From positions 1-64,000 of the forward strand of contig JAFLBN010000010.1 of the NCBI GenBank assembly GCA_017303395.1: a stretch of DNA of 64,000 nt, read 5' to 3'. The notes beneath the pieces were generated by a model. The model was not told where the DNA came from and ran no database searches. It saw only the letters and a program-made list of their open reading frames with translations. This DNA comes from Chitinophagales bacterium. GTDB lineage: Bacteria > Bacteroidota > Bacteroidia > Chitinophagales > Chitinophagaceae. The translations under genes were made by a program, and so were the position numbers. Positions 56,402 to 64,000 of the stretch are shown here, piece by piece; the first letter of the stretch is position 1, and each line of letters opens with the position of its first letter.

Positions 56402-58894
56402 CTATGCAGTGGCAGCTTTTTCTTTTTCCTTTTTTGTAATCCTGTTTACCATTGCCAGGAAGAAACCGAGGCTCATAATGATAACACCCAGCCATACCAG
56501 ATTAATGTAAGGGAATATCAGTGCCTTCATTACGATATAGTCATCATCGGCAGATGATTGTTTTATTGTCAGCTCTACTGCTTTATCATCGGGGATGATG
56601 TTTTCCAGACGTGCATACAGGTTGGATGCTTTCAGTGTGTCTGTTACCTGATAAGCATACTGGCCGCGTATGTAATAGATAGGATGCAGTGTATCTGTGA
56701 TGCCATTTGTATTGTAAGCAAACACAGTAGCGCTAACTGCTACATCGCCCGGCTGATGCGGATATGCGTTTGCATCAACATTCGGGTTGAGTCCTGCGAA
56801 AATCAGGTAGCCGTCATTAGTAAACACAGTATCACCCTCGTGTACCTTGTGCGATTTGAATTGAGATGTATCATCTTTCTTCATCTTCGGGTCGTAGGCT
56901 TTGGTTACGTAGGTGAAGATATCGCGCGTCAGGTAGTGCTTAGAATCCGGGTTAGGACTCATGCTGTTTTCTTCCATGCCCTTAGCATTTACAAATGCAT
57001 CCGGATAAAGTGTGAAAGATTCTTTGAGTTCTTTTGTTGCCGTATCGCGGCGCTCGTAGGCTACTTTGTAGAATATACGCGGGTCGTTTTCGGCAGTAGA
57101 GTCGCCGAGGAAAGTAGCAGTGTATTCGCCCATAACAACAGGGTTGTTTTTGTAGAGCAATACATTCTCCATGCTTTCGCGTGCATTTTCAGATGCGTTC
57201 TTTTTACCAAAGTCCATCATGATGCCCATTGTATTGATAGACATTACCTCTTTGTTGTAAGAAGAGAATAGCACACCCAATATGAATACACCGAAGCCAA
57301 AGTGCGTTGATGCCGCACCCAGTTTTTTGATTTGTCCCTTTTGTACTTTGATGGCGTAGTATATCATACCAACAATGGTATAGTTGCAACCAAATAACAG
57401 AGTGATGTAGCGTGCATCGCCGATACGCTCTGTATATGCCATGACAGCAGACAGCACAACAGCTATGCCTGCAGTAAGGCCGAGGCGTTTCAGTACTGTT
57501 TTGTTATCGCTTGTTTTGAAGCGCAGGTAGAGTATAGATGCGGTGAGCAGCGTAATGATAATAGCTACCCACACCTGTATATCGTTGTAGTGTTTTACCA
57601 CATCGGCAGGTGGTGCTACGTCTTTGCCTGTTATGGCTTTTGCCAGTGGCGACCATACAGGAATAGAAGTAGTGATGCTGATTTGGAAAGCAGACAACAG
57701 CAGAATGAAAGAGCCGATGAACATCCAGAACTCACGGCTGTTGATGGCTTCTTCTGTTTTTACACGCGGGAAACCCTTCCAACGGTATATCAGCAGACCT
57801 ATGGCAATTATCATCAGGATACCTAATACAACCAGCAAGTGCCAGTAGAGCGCTTTGCCCTCGTCTGTAAATGCGTGCACAGAAGTATCGCCCAGCACAC
57901 CTGTACGAGTAAGGAATGTAGAATACCATACAAACAGGTAGGTAAGCGACATCAGTATTACTGTAATGATGAAAGAGCGGCCTGTAGCTTTAAATATCAC
58001 GAGTGTGTGCAGCGCAGCTACAAGCAGCAACCACGGCACGAGCGATGCATTTTCAACAGGATCCCATGCCCAGTAACCGCCGAACGTGAGCGACTCATAA
58101 GCCCATGCACCACCCATCATAATACCTGTACCCAGAATGCCACCGCAGAAGAGCGACCATACCAATGTAGGTTTTAGCCATTGTTTGTATTCGCCTTTCC
58201 ATACGGCAGCAATGGTGTATGCAAATGGTATAAGTGTAGATGCGAAACCGAGGAACAGGATAGGCGGGTGGATAACCATCCAATAGTTTTGGAGTAATAT
58301 GTTCAGCCCCTTACCATCTTTGATGGAAGCCAGATAGTTGGGTTGGGAGAAGATTGGCGCATCCTGCATTTGTGTGCGCAGGAGGATGAACGGATCGCTA
58401 CCGATTTTTATATCTGGGCCGAAGTAGAAGCCCAGAAGCATACTAGCCAGTGCCACCTGTACCAGCGATATCACCGTCATGACACGGCTTTCAAGACCTT
58501 TGGCGGTGAACATCACAATCAACCCCAATACACAATGCCATATAGACCACAGCAGGAAGCTACCTTCCTGGCCTTCCCAGAAACAAGAAAGCAGGTATTT
58601 GGGAGAGAGCGACAAATCTGAATGTCGCCAAACATAGAAATATTCGAAGTAGTGATTTTGAATAATATAGAAGAGTGTAAAAAACACACCGGCAGTAGCC
58701 GCACTGTGTATTACAAAGCTGTTGCGGCCCAGCAACAACCAACTACGGCTGCTTGTCAGGTCTTTGTTTTCGGTAGCTGCAGCACGCCAGTAAGTAAAGG
58801 TGCCGAACAGCGCCATTACAAAAGATAGTATTGCAAAAAAATGGCCGAGTTTCCCCGGCGCGAGATGTTCTCCTATAAATTGTACTTGTTCCAA
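56402..58894 (-). CDS. ccmF: CcmF/CcsA-type cytochrome c heme lyase
   Basis: 830 aa integral membrane protein of the cytochrome c maturation (system I type) pathway. It has at least a dozen hydrophobic segments. The heme-handling WWD-type motif, GGYWAWDPVENASLVPW, is near residue 275. Other conserved sections are HWLLVVLGILMIIA-like and VLLSAFQISITTSIPVWSPL. A periplasmic domain lies near residues 560-780. CcmF attaches heme delivered by CcmE to apocytochrome c; CcmE is encoded 58 bp upstream on the same strand. Confidence 0.92.
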   Translation of the reverse strand: MEQVQFIGEHLAPGKLGHFFAILSFVMALFGTFTYWRAAATENKDLTSSRSWLLLGRNSFVIHSAATAGVFFTLFYIIQNHYFEYFYVWRHSDLSLSPKYLLSCFWEGQEGSFLLWSIWHCVLGLIVMFTAKGLESRVMTVISLVQVALASMLLGFYFGPDIKIGSDPFILLRTQMQDAPIFSQPNYLASIKDGKGLNILLQNYWMVIHPPILFLGFASTLIPFAYTIAAVWKGEYKQWLKPTLVWSLFCGGILGTGIMMGGAWAYESLTFGGYWAWDPVENASLVPWLLLVAALHTLVIFKATGRSFIITVILMSLTYLFVWYSTFLTRTGVLGDTSVHAFTDEGKALYWHLLVVLGILMIIAIGLLIYRWKGFPRVKTEEAINSREFWMFIGSFILLLSAFQISITTSIPVWSPLAKAITGKDVAPPADVVKHYNDIQVWVAIIITLLTASILYLRFKTSDNKTVLKRLGLTAGIAVVLSAVMAYTERIGDARYITLLFGCNYTIVGMIYYAIKVQKGQIKKLGAASTHFGFGVFILGVLFSSYNKEVMSINTMGIMMDFGKKNASENARESMENVLLYKNNPVVMGEYTATFLGDSTAENDPRIFYKVAYERRDTATKELKESFTLYPDAFVNAKGMEENSMSPNPDSKHYLTRDIFTYVTKAYDPKMKKDDTSQFKSHKVHEGDTVFTNDGYLIFAGLNPNVDANAYPHQPGDVAVSATVFAYNTNGITDTLHPIYYIRGQYAYQVTDTLKASNLYARLENIIPDDKAVELTIKQSSADDDYIVMKALIFPYINLVWLGVIIMSLGFFLAMVNRITKKEKEKAATA

Positions 58895-58928
58895 AGTTGA
58901 TGCGTTGACTTGTTGAATAGTTGATAAG
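58895..58928. repeat. Intergenic AGTTGATG/TTGTTGAATAGTTGAT repeat
   Basis: In the gap between ccmF and ccmE. It shares the exact 16-base string TTGTTGAATAGTTGAT (58910-58925) with 52099-52114 and is related to the repeat at 62454-62489. Confidence 0.5.
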
Positions 58929-58952
58929 GGTTTAGATAGTAGTATTCAGCTA

Positions 58953-59348
58953 CTAACTCGCGTTCCCTATTACTACCTGGTCGTTCTGGTATTTAGAAGG
59001 ACACTTCATTTGTATTTTATTGCAACGGAAAGCATCGCCCTGCATAGTGCCCGTCATCACAATCTGTTCAGATTTTTCGATGTCTGTAGGCTTTGCACCG
59101 TTGAATACTACTTTGCTCAGGTTGCCCGCTTTGTCTTTTACGTAAAAAGTGCAGTGGTTAGGGTCTTTTACAGGGTCGTACTCGAAAGGTTTGCTATTGT
59201 CCAGAAAGCCGATAACATGGTATTGCTTGCCCGGCTCTTTGGATGCAGAAGCAAAAGTCTCGTACGTGCTGAAATCTGCAAACTGTGAAACGATGATAGT
59301 AACCGCAGCGGCTACCAAAACCAACAGAATGATGTGCGTCCTTTTCAT
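58953..59348 (-). CDS. ccmE: CcmE-type heme chaperone with CxxxY motif
   Basis: 131 aa, anchored by one N-terminal helix (HIILLVLVAAAVTIIVSQF) with an OB-fold periplasmic domain (VIGFLDNSKPFEYDPVKDPN, then CTFYVKDKAGNLSKVVFN and GDAFRCNKIQMKCPSKYQND). In classical CcmE heme is bound covalently to a His in an HxxxY motif. Here the equivalent position is Cys116 in CPSKY, which gives the CxxxY variant. It works with the ccmF gene downstream in the same operon. It is the same length as other short CcmE proteins. Confidence 0.88.
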   Translation of the reverse strand: MKRTHIILLVLVAAAVTIIVSQFADFSTYETFASASKEPGKQYHVIGFLDNSKPFEYDPVKDPNHCTFYVKDKAGNLSKVVFNGAKPTDIEKSEQIVMTGTMQGDAFRCNKIQMKCPSKYQNDQVVIGNAS

Positions 59349-59410
59349 AAAAACCTACCTGTTTATACCCTGAAACAGAATAGCAAATGGCCATTTTGCC
59401 TCAGGCTATG

Positions 59411-59418
59411 CAAAGTTA
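59411..59418 (-). promoter_or_regulatory. Candidate -7 box of the ccmE-ccmF operon
   Basis: The minus strand reads TAACTTTG about 65 bases upstream of the ccmE start; the -33 element is weak. A short overlapping frame starting at 59394 runs into ccmE out of frame and is not considered a gene. Confidence 0.4.
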
Positions 59419-59519
59419 AGCCTAAAAGCACTAAAAACTGATTTATAGATAAAGATTAAGTATTTATAGAAACCACCTTAATATATGACGAAAGTTATGG
59501 TTTGATAGTTGAGAAACCC

Positions 59520-59527
59520 TAATTTTG
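59520..59527 (+). promoter_or_regulatory. Candidate -7 box of the agmatinase-family gene
   Basis: TAATTTTG, 23 bases before ATG 59551. A TTTG at 59501-59504 is 15 bases upstream, shorter than the usual spacing. Confidence 0.45.
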
Positions 59528-59550
59528 CGCCTCAAATTAAAACAAAGACA

Positions 59551-60597
59551 ATGACTGACCTTTCTCAGTTCGACCCCAATTCCGTAGGACTGAAATCAAA
59601 CAACATTTTCGGGCTTCCTTTTAAGGAAGAAGATGCACAACTGGTATTGCTGCCTGTACCTTGGGAAGTAACCGTATCTTACAGAAACGGAACATCACGT
59701 GGGCCTGAACATATATTTGATTCTTCGATGCAGGTAGACCTGTACGATCCGGATGTTATGGACGGATGGAAGAAAGGTTTCTATATGCTGCCTGTTGACA
59801 AGGTGATAAAGAAGAAGAGCGATTTTCTGCGTCAGTGTGCAGAGCTTATCATTTCTCATCTGGTAGATGGTGGAGTAGTGGCAGAAAACGAACAACTGTC
59901 TGAAAAACTGGAAACAGTAAACGCAGGCAGCCGCCTGATGATAGACTGGGTAGAGGAGATGACAGGCAACCTGCTGAAAGAAGGCAAGAAAGTAGGCCTG
60001 ATAGGTGGCGACCACAGCACACCGCTTGGTTTCATCAGGGCACTCAGCAAAGTACACAGCGACTTTGGTATACTGCAGATAGATGCGCATGCCGACCTGC
60101 GTGAGGCTTACGAAGGCTTCACCTACTCGCATGCTTCTATTATGTACAACGTACTGAAAGAAGTACCGCAGATGAGCAAACTGGTACAGGTAGGTATTCG
60201 TGATTATTGCGATGAAGAACTGCTGATAATCCGCCAGAACCCTGACCGTGTGGCTACTTATTTTGATAAAGACATAAAAGAGCAGCAATACGAAGGTGCT
60301 ACATGGAAACAAATCTGCCAGAACATCATCAACGAACTGCCAGAGAAAGTATACATCAGTTTTGACATTGATGGTCTGGACCCGAAACTGTGTCCTAACA
60401 CGGGTACGCCGGTACCGGGTGGTTTTGAGATGGACCATATTTTCTACCTCTTCAAGCAACTGCATCAGAGCGGTAAGGAAATCATCGGCTTCGACCTGAA
60501 TGAGGTTTCTTGCGGTGAGCATGCACAGGATGGCATAGACAGTATAGTAGGCGCACGCGTGCTGTATAAGATGTGCAATTTTATGGTTGCCCGCTAA
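59551..60597 (+). CDS. Agmatinase/formimidoylglutamase-family ureohydrolase
   Basis: 348 aa from ATG 59551 (MTDLSQFDPNSVGLKSNNIF). Metal ligands of the arginase family are clear: the His/Asp of LIGGDHSTPLGFIRAL, the Asp-His-Asp of LQIDAHADLREAYEG and the Asp pair of ISFDIDGLDPKLCPNTG. It splits a guanidino or formimino compound, releasing urea or formamide. Agmatinase-family and formimidoylglutamase (histidine degradation) are both possible; the long N-terminus is typical of the Bacteroidota group. No polyamine or histidine genes are adjacent. Confidence 0.88.
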   Translation: MTDLSQFDPNSVGLKSNNIFGLPFKEEDAQLVLLPVPWEVTVSYRNGTSRGPEHIFDSSMQVDLYDPDVMDGWKKGFYMLPVDKVIKKKSDFLRQCAELIISHLVDGGVVAENEQLSEKLETVNAGSRLMIDWVEEMTGNLLKEGKKVGLIGGDHSTPLGFIRALSKVHSDFGILQIDAHADLREAYEGFTYSHASIMYNVLKEVPQMSKLVQVGIRDYCDEELLIIRQNPDRVATYFDKDIKEQQYEGATWKQICQNIINELPEKVYISFDIDGLDPKLCPNTGTPVPGGFEMDHIFYLFKQLHQSGKEIIGFDLNEVSCGEHAQDGIDSIVGARVLYKMCNFMVAR

Positions 60598-60635
60598 GGA
60601 GTTTGTATATTACAGCCATTGCACAAACTAACTAA

Positions 60636-61016
60636 ATGAAGCAAATGAGCCTGACAACCGTATTATTGCTGATGCTGATAGGCGTTATTGCCGGTATGAT
60701 GAGCAGCCTTGTAGGTATAGGTGGTGGTGTCATCATAGTACCCGCATTGGTACTGATGTTCGGGCTGAACCAGAAAACTGCGCAAGGCACATCATTGTTG
60801 TTGCTATCGCTACCCGTAGCATTTGCAGGAGCATACAACTACTACAAGGCAGGGCATGCAGATTGGAAGATAGCATTGATACTGGCAGTTACATTTGTAA
60901 TAGGCGGTTTCTTTGGCAGTAAGATAGCATTGGGTTTGGAGGCAAGTGTGGTTAAAAAGATATTCGCGGTATTCATGATAATAATAGCAGTGAAATACCT
61001 GTTTTTCGATAAATAA
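60636..61016 (+). CDS. TauE/SafE-family membrane protein, half length
   Basis: 126 aa. It starts MKQMSLTTVLLLMLIGVIAG and carries the family motif SSLVGIGGGVIIVPALVLMFG; another typical segment is ALILAVTFVIGGFFGSKIAL. About four transmembrane helices are visible. The usual TauE/SafE transporter has two such halves (about 250 aa), so this one probably works as a homodimer or with another half. Substrate, perhaps sulfite or a sulfonate, is not shown. The gap to asnS is 6 bases. Confidence 0.82.
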   Translation: MKQMSLTTVLLLMLIGVIAGMMSSLVGIGGGVIIVPALVLMFGLNQKTAQGTSLLLLSLPVAFAGAYNYYKAGHADWKIALILAVTFVIGGFFGSKIALGLEASVVKKIFAVFMIIIAVKYLFFDK

Positions 61017-61022
61017 TAACTT

Positions 61023-62456
61023 ATGTCACGTACGAAGATTAAAGACATTTTACAGAGTGAGCAGGCAGATTATAGTGTAACAGTAAAGGGGTGGGTGCGC
61101 TCATTCCGTAATAATCAATTCATAGCATTGAATGATGGTAGCTGCATGAAAAGCCTACAGGTTGTTGCAGAGCTTGGCAAGTTTGACGACAGCATTCTGA
61201 GTAAAATAAATGAAAGCGCTTCGCTTGCAGTAACGGGTAAAATTGTACTGTCTCAAGGTAAAGGCCAGAAGTATGACCTGATGGCTGAAACAATAGAAGT
61301 GCTGGGCGAGTGCGACCCTAACGTATACCCACTGCAACTGAAAAACAAACCAAGCCTTGAATACCTGCGCGAAAAAGCGCACCTGCGTTTCCGTACCAAT
61401 ACATTCGGTGCGGTGTTTCGCGTACGTCATACACTGGCTTATGCCATTCACAAATTCTTTAACGACAAAGGATTTGTGTACATGCATACACCTATTGTAA
61501 CGGCGAGCGATGCGGAAGGTGCAGGCGAAATGTTCCGTGTTACTACACTGCCATTTGACGGTGCACCACGCAACGAAGATGGTACGGTAGATTTCAGGGA
61601 AGATTTCTTTGGGCGCAGCACCAACCTGACTGTGAGTGGTCAGCTGGAAGCGGAACTTGGTGCAACAGCATTTGGTGAAGTATATACATTCGGGCCTACC
61701 TTCCGTGCAGAGAACAGTAATACTGCTCGCCACCTGGCAGAGTTCTGGATGATTGAACCTGAGGTTGCCTTCAACGACCTGAATGATAACATGGACCTTG
61801 CTGAGGAGTTCATCAGGTACGTGATAAAATACGCGCTGGATAATAACCGCGAAGACCTGGAGTTTTTGCAACAACGCCTGCTGGACGAAGAAAAACAAAA
61901 GCCACAGAACGAGCGTAGCGAAATGGCATTGCTGGAAAAACTGGAGTTTGTATTGAACAATAAGTTTGAACGCATTACCTATACCGAAGCAATAGATATA
62001 CTGCTGGATTCTCCTGCATACAAGAAGAAGAAATTCCAGTATGATGTGAAGTGGGGCATAGATATGCAGAGCGAACACGAGCGCTATCTGGTAGAGAAAC
62101 ACTTTAAGAAACCTGTTATTGTTACCAACTATCCTAAGGACATCAAAGCATTCTACATGCGCCAGAACGAAGACGGAAAAACGGTAGCAGCGATGGATAT
62201 ACTTGCACCGGGTATCGGTGAAATAGTTGGTGGTTCGCAAAGGGAAGAACGTCTGGAAAAACTGGAGCAGCGTATGGCAGAGATGCATATACCTGCTGAA
62301 GAGCTATACTGGTATCTGGATACGCGCCGCTTTGGTACAGTGCCGCATGCAGGCTTCGGGCTTGGCTTTGAGCGCCTTGTGTTGTTTGTAACAGGTATGA
62401 CCAACATCCGCGACGTAATACCTTTTCCACGTACGCCGAAGAATGCAGAGTTCTAG
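61023..62456 (+). CDS. asnS: Asparaginyl-tRNA synthetase
   Basis: 477 aa class IIb aminoacyl-tRNA synthetase. The N-terminal OB-fold anticodon domain is [20 protein letters not shown]. Motif 1 is near [20 protein letters not shown], motif 2 is [20 protein letters not shown] then [13 protein letters not shown], and motif 3 is [19 protein letters not shown]. The asparagine (not aspartate) type is indicated by the AsnS-like [20 protein letters not shown]. It is complete and follows the half-length TauE/SafE gene by 6 bases. Confidence 0.96.
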   Translation: MSRTKIKDILQSEQADYSVTVKGWVRSFRNNQFIALNDGSCMKSLQVVAELGKFDDSILSKINESASLAVTGKIVLSQGKGQKYDLMAETIEVLGECDPNVYPLQLKNKPSLEYLREKAHLRFRTNTFGAVFRVRHTLAYAIHKFFNDKGFVYMHTPIVTASDAEGAGEMFRVTTLPFDGAPRNEDGTVDFREDFFGRSTNLTVSGQLEAELGATAFGEVYTFGPTFRAENSNTARHLAEFWMIEPEVAFNDLNDNMDLAEEFIRYVIKYALDNNREDLEFLQQRLLDEEKQKPQNERSEMALLEKLEFVLNNKFERITYTEAIDILLDSPAYKKKKFQYDVKWGIDMQSEHERYLVEKHFKKPVIVTNYPKDIKAFYMRQNEDGKTVAAMDILAPGIGEIVGGSQREERLEKLEQRMAEMHIPAEELYWYLDTRRFGTVPHAGFGLGFERLVLFVTGMTNIRDVIPFPRTPKNAEF

Positions 62457-62489
62457 TTGATTAGTTAATCAGTTGATTAGTTGACTGGT
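62454..62489. repeat. Intergenic AGTTGATTAGTT-type repeat after asnS
   Basis: Units AGTTGATTAGTT, AATCAGTTGATTAGTT and GACTGGTT run on from the asnS stop. It is related in sequence to the repeats at 52091 and 58895. Origin and role are unknown. Confidence 0.45.
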
Positions 62490-62506
62490 TATTTATAGAT
62501 ATTATT

Positions 62507-62538
62507 AAGCCACCTTTTCCGGTGGCTTTCTTTTTTAT
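62507..62538. terminator. Terminator between asnS and the T9SS protein
   Basis: AAGCCACC, a 6-base loop and GGTGGCTT followed by TCTTTTTTATC on the plus strand. The stop of the minus-strand gene is just beyond. Confidence 0.85.
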
Positions 62539-64000
62539 CTTATCACTACTATTTTATAAACCGATTCATTACCGGCTGTAATGAAGTGCAGCGTGTATTC
62601 TCCACTTGCCAGATACGCTTTGAGGTTGAGTGCTGTATTAATCTGATGATTGGTAACCGTAAGCGTCGTGGTATATACCAGCCTTCCCCTTGAATTCAAA
62701 ATATTCACTACAATATTGCCGTTTGTTGCGTAGCTGCTTTTGATGAAAAAATTACCATCGTTCGGGCTTGGGTAGAGGGTGAATTTATCGGTAGTTTCTT
62801 TTGTGTACACATCTACGCTTAGTGTATTAGCGTTGATGCATCCATCGAGTATAGCTGTGATAGTGTACGGTCCTTTATTATCCAATGCGGCATTGTTAAT
62901 AATGCCATTTGCAGCAGATAAAGAAAAGCCGGCGGGTCCTTTCCATGCATAGCTTACACCAGATTGGCTGTTGTTAAGGTTCAGCATAATATCCTCGCCA
63001 ACCAATACCGGGCTGTTGCTGCTAATTTCAGGCAGTATTGGTTTTGGTTTGATGCTGATATTGGCAGTATCGTATTGTGTACAATTATTCAAGCTGGCAG
63101 TGATGGTGTATTTGCCTGCGTAGCTTGTGGTGACATTTGCCAGCGCTGCAGTAGCATTGTTATTTACGTAGCCATTAGGACCTGTCCATGTATATGTAGT
63201 GCCTGCAGCGGTAGTTGATACAGATAGTTTCAACGAGTCGCCTTCGCACACATTGTTATTGAAGATTGCAATAGGTTTTGCAGGTAGCGGGTTTACTATA
63301 ATAGTAACGCTGTCTTTCGATACACAACCATAGTTGTTGGCTGTAACAATGTATTTACCCGCATTTATTTGCGCCACGTTATTTACAGCAGCAGTTTGTG
63401 TGCTTGCACTAAAGCTATTTGGCCCCGACCAAGTATGCGTTGTGCCAGAAGGATTGAAGCCTGTGCTGAGATTGAGTGTTGCCGTTTCGCAAATAGGGTT
63501 GTTTGCTTGCAGTTTCATACTGTCGGCAAGTATGCCGATTGCAATGTCTGTACCATTGTCAACAGACGTGATGGGTTGATTGCTGGCTACAATGCGTATG
63601 CGGTATTTATTGCCGGGTGTTATGATGGTAGGTATGGTACAACGGATAGTGCCCGAAGTATTGCCAGTGGTGCTGCCAATGTTTATAGGTGCATTGAAGC
63701 TGCCTGTATTATCTGATAGCTGAACGGTAAATGTATTGGATGGTGTAAAGAGTTGCGGATAGTTGAGCTTATATGGTACTGCAAGTGTTTCTCTGTTGCA
63801 TAAACTAGTATCGATATGTAGGATTTCTATTTCGTTGATGCGGCGTACTACAATATCGTCTATCAGATAATAAGCACTGTTATCAATAGTGCCGCTGCCG
63901 TGATTGGTAGCACCCTGAAAGGCAGATGTGGCATTACCAAAACCACCGATAACGAGATTGTCGTAAGCAGAGTCTGCAGTGAAAGTATCTGTAAGCCTCA
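62535..64000 (-). CDS. T9SS-sorted protein with Ig/PKD-like repeats, 5'-truncated by window edge
   Basis: The frame is open from the stop at 62535 to the right edge; no stop codon interrupts it, so at least 488 residues are present and the N-terminus is missing. An internal ATG at 63518 is not the real start. Residues near the edge read YYLIDDIVVRRI, the end of a beta-jelly-roll region common in surface proteins. Then come repeated Ig/PKD-like modules, each with a GPNGYVNNN- or GPAGFSLSA-like segment and a YTITA-like end. The C-terminus is a T9SS domain (LYPSPNDGNFFIKS and ASGEYTLHFITAGNESVYKI). It is probably a large surface or adhesin-like protein. Confidence 0.85.
   Translation of the reverse strand, partial: RLTDTFTADSAYDNLVIGGFGNATSAFQGATNHGSGTIDNSAYYLIDDIVVRRINEIEILHIDTSLCNRETLAVPYKLNYPQLFTPSNTFTVQLSDNTGSFNAPINIGSTTGNTSGTIRCTIPTIITPGNKYRIRIVASNQPITSVDNGTDIAIGILADSMKLQANNPICETATLNLSTGFNPSGTTHTWSGPNSFSASTQTAAVNNVAQINAGKYIVTANNYGCVSKDSVTIIVNPLPAKPIAIFNNNVCEGDSLKLSVSTTAAGTTYTWTGPNGYVNNNATAALANVTTSYAGKYTITASLNNCTQYDTANISIKPKPILPEISSNSPVLVGEDIMLNLNNSQSGVSYAWKGPAGFSLSAANGIINNAALDNKGPYTITAILDGCINANTLSVDVYTKETTDKFTLYPSPNDGNFFIKSSYATNGNIVVNILNSRGRLVYTTTLTVTNHQINTALNLKAYLASGEYTLHFITAGNESVYKIVVIR

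Noticed and set aside
59194-59394. 66-codon frame overlapping the start of ccmE, suggestive of a CcmD-like protein
   Set aside because: It lacks a membrane helix and runs inside ccmE in another frame, so it is a shadow.
61155-62288. Long antisense open frame of 377 codons opposite asnS
   Set aside because: asnS is a complete class IIb synthetase on the other strand; the antisense frame has no recognisable motif.
1-64000. CRISPR arrays, insertion sequences, prophage, rRNA genes
   Set aside because: No regularly spaced repeats, transposase or integrase genes or rRNA-like stretches were seen on either strand.

Overview
The window comes from the chromosome of a Bacteroidota bacterium, most likely of the order Chitinophagales (the order is inferred, not proven). 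The evidence is: several secreted proteins with type IX secretion (T9SS) C-terminal sorting domains, promoters of the TAnnTTTG type, a bacillithiol ligase (bshC), a TonB-FolC gene pair, and the mutY-ssb pair at the left edge. It reads as ordinary core and accessory chromosome. No insertion sequence, prophage, integrase, rRNA operon or CRISPR array was seen.

Region by region. 1-7500: start of ssb, mutY, a lone N-terminal transketolase half, a T9SS-exported protein, an acyl-CoA dehydrogenase, a membrane-anchored helix-hairpin-helix protein and threonine aldolase. 7500-15000: two adjacent DEAD-box RNA helicases, a T9SS protein, a WYL-regulated stress module (GyrI-like, WYL regulator, DinB) and a third, DbpA-like helicase. 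15000-23000: a PadR regulator with a membrane protein, a TPR protein with a short upstream ORF, an HxlR regulator facing a glyoxalase-fold protein, tRNA-Ser and tRNA-Pro, a lipoprotein-ECF sigma-membrane protein cluster, and dnaA. 23000-33200: a two-gene 5'-nucleotidase, nhaA, a DinB-like protein, a MoxR ATPase, a MazG-like pyrophosphohydrolase, a T9SS protein, recR, and a pair of exported proteins that includes a large S8 protease. 33200-42400: dapF, a GWxTD protein, WbqC, a dolichol-phosphate-mannose-synthase-like glycosyltransferase, a DnaQ-like exonuclease, mpl, small lipoprotein and envelope genes, and bshC. 42500-50800: a T9SS protein, an AraC regulator, radC, a sugar-nucleotide-type oxidoreductase, lipoprotein and sugar transferase run, folC and tonB. 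50800-64000: a radical SAM protein, membrane and DUF1835 proteins, an orphan terminase-small-subunit-like protein, ccmE-ccmF for cytochrome c maturation, an agmatinase-family enzyme, half-length TauE/SafE, asnS, and a T9SS protein cut by the right edge.

The most informative signals are regulatory. (1) The WYL regulator sits between two genes whose promoters share about 49 near-identical bases including a perfect TGACA-N6-TGTCA palindrome. (2) Inverted repeats lie at the padR and hxlR promoters. (3) An ECF-type AAGGGT-N15-CGTC element precedes the sigma cluster. (4) Seven genes have a TAnnTTTG box ending only 4-7 nt before the start codon, which predicts leaderless or nearly leaderless mRNAs. 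At the protein level, CcmE carries a CxxxY heme motif instead of HxxxY, one helicase has DEFD instead of DEAD, and transketolase and 5'-nucleotidase are both split into separate chains. I did not find a clearly new multi-gene system. The best candidates for something undescribed are the WYL regulon and the small Cys-rich ORF behind its GyrI-like member.
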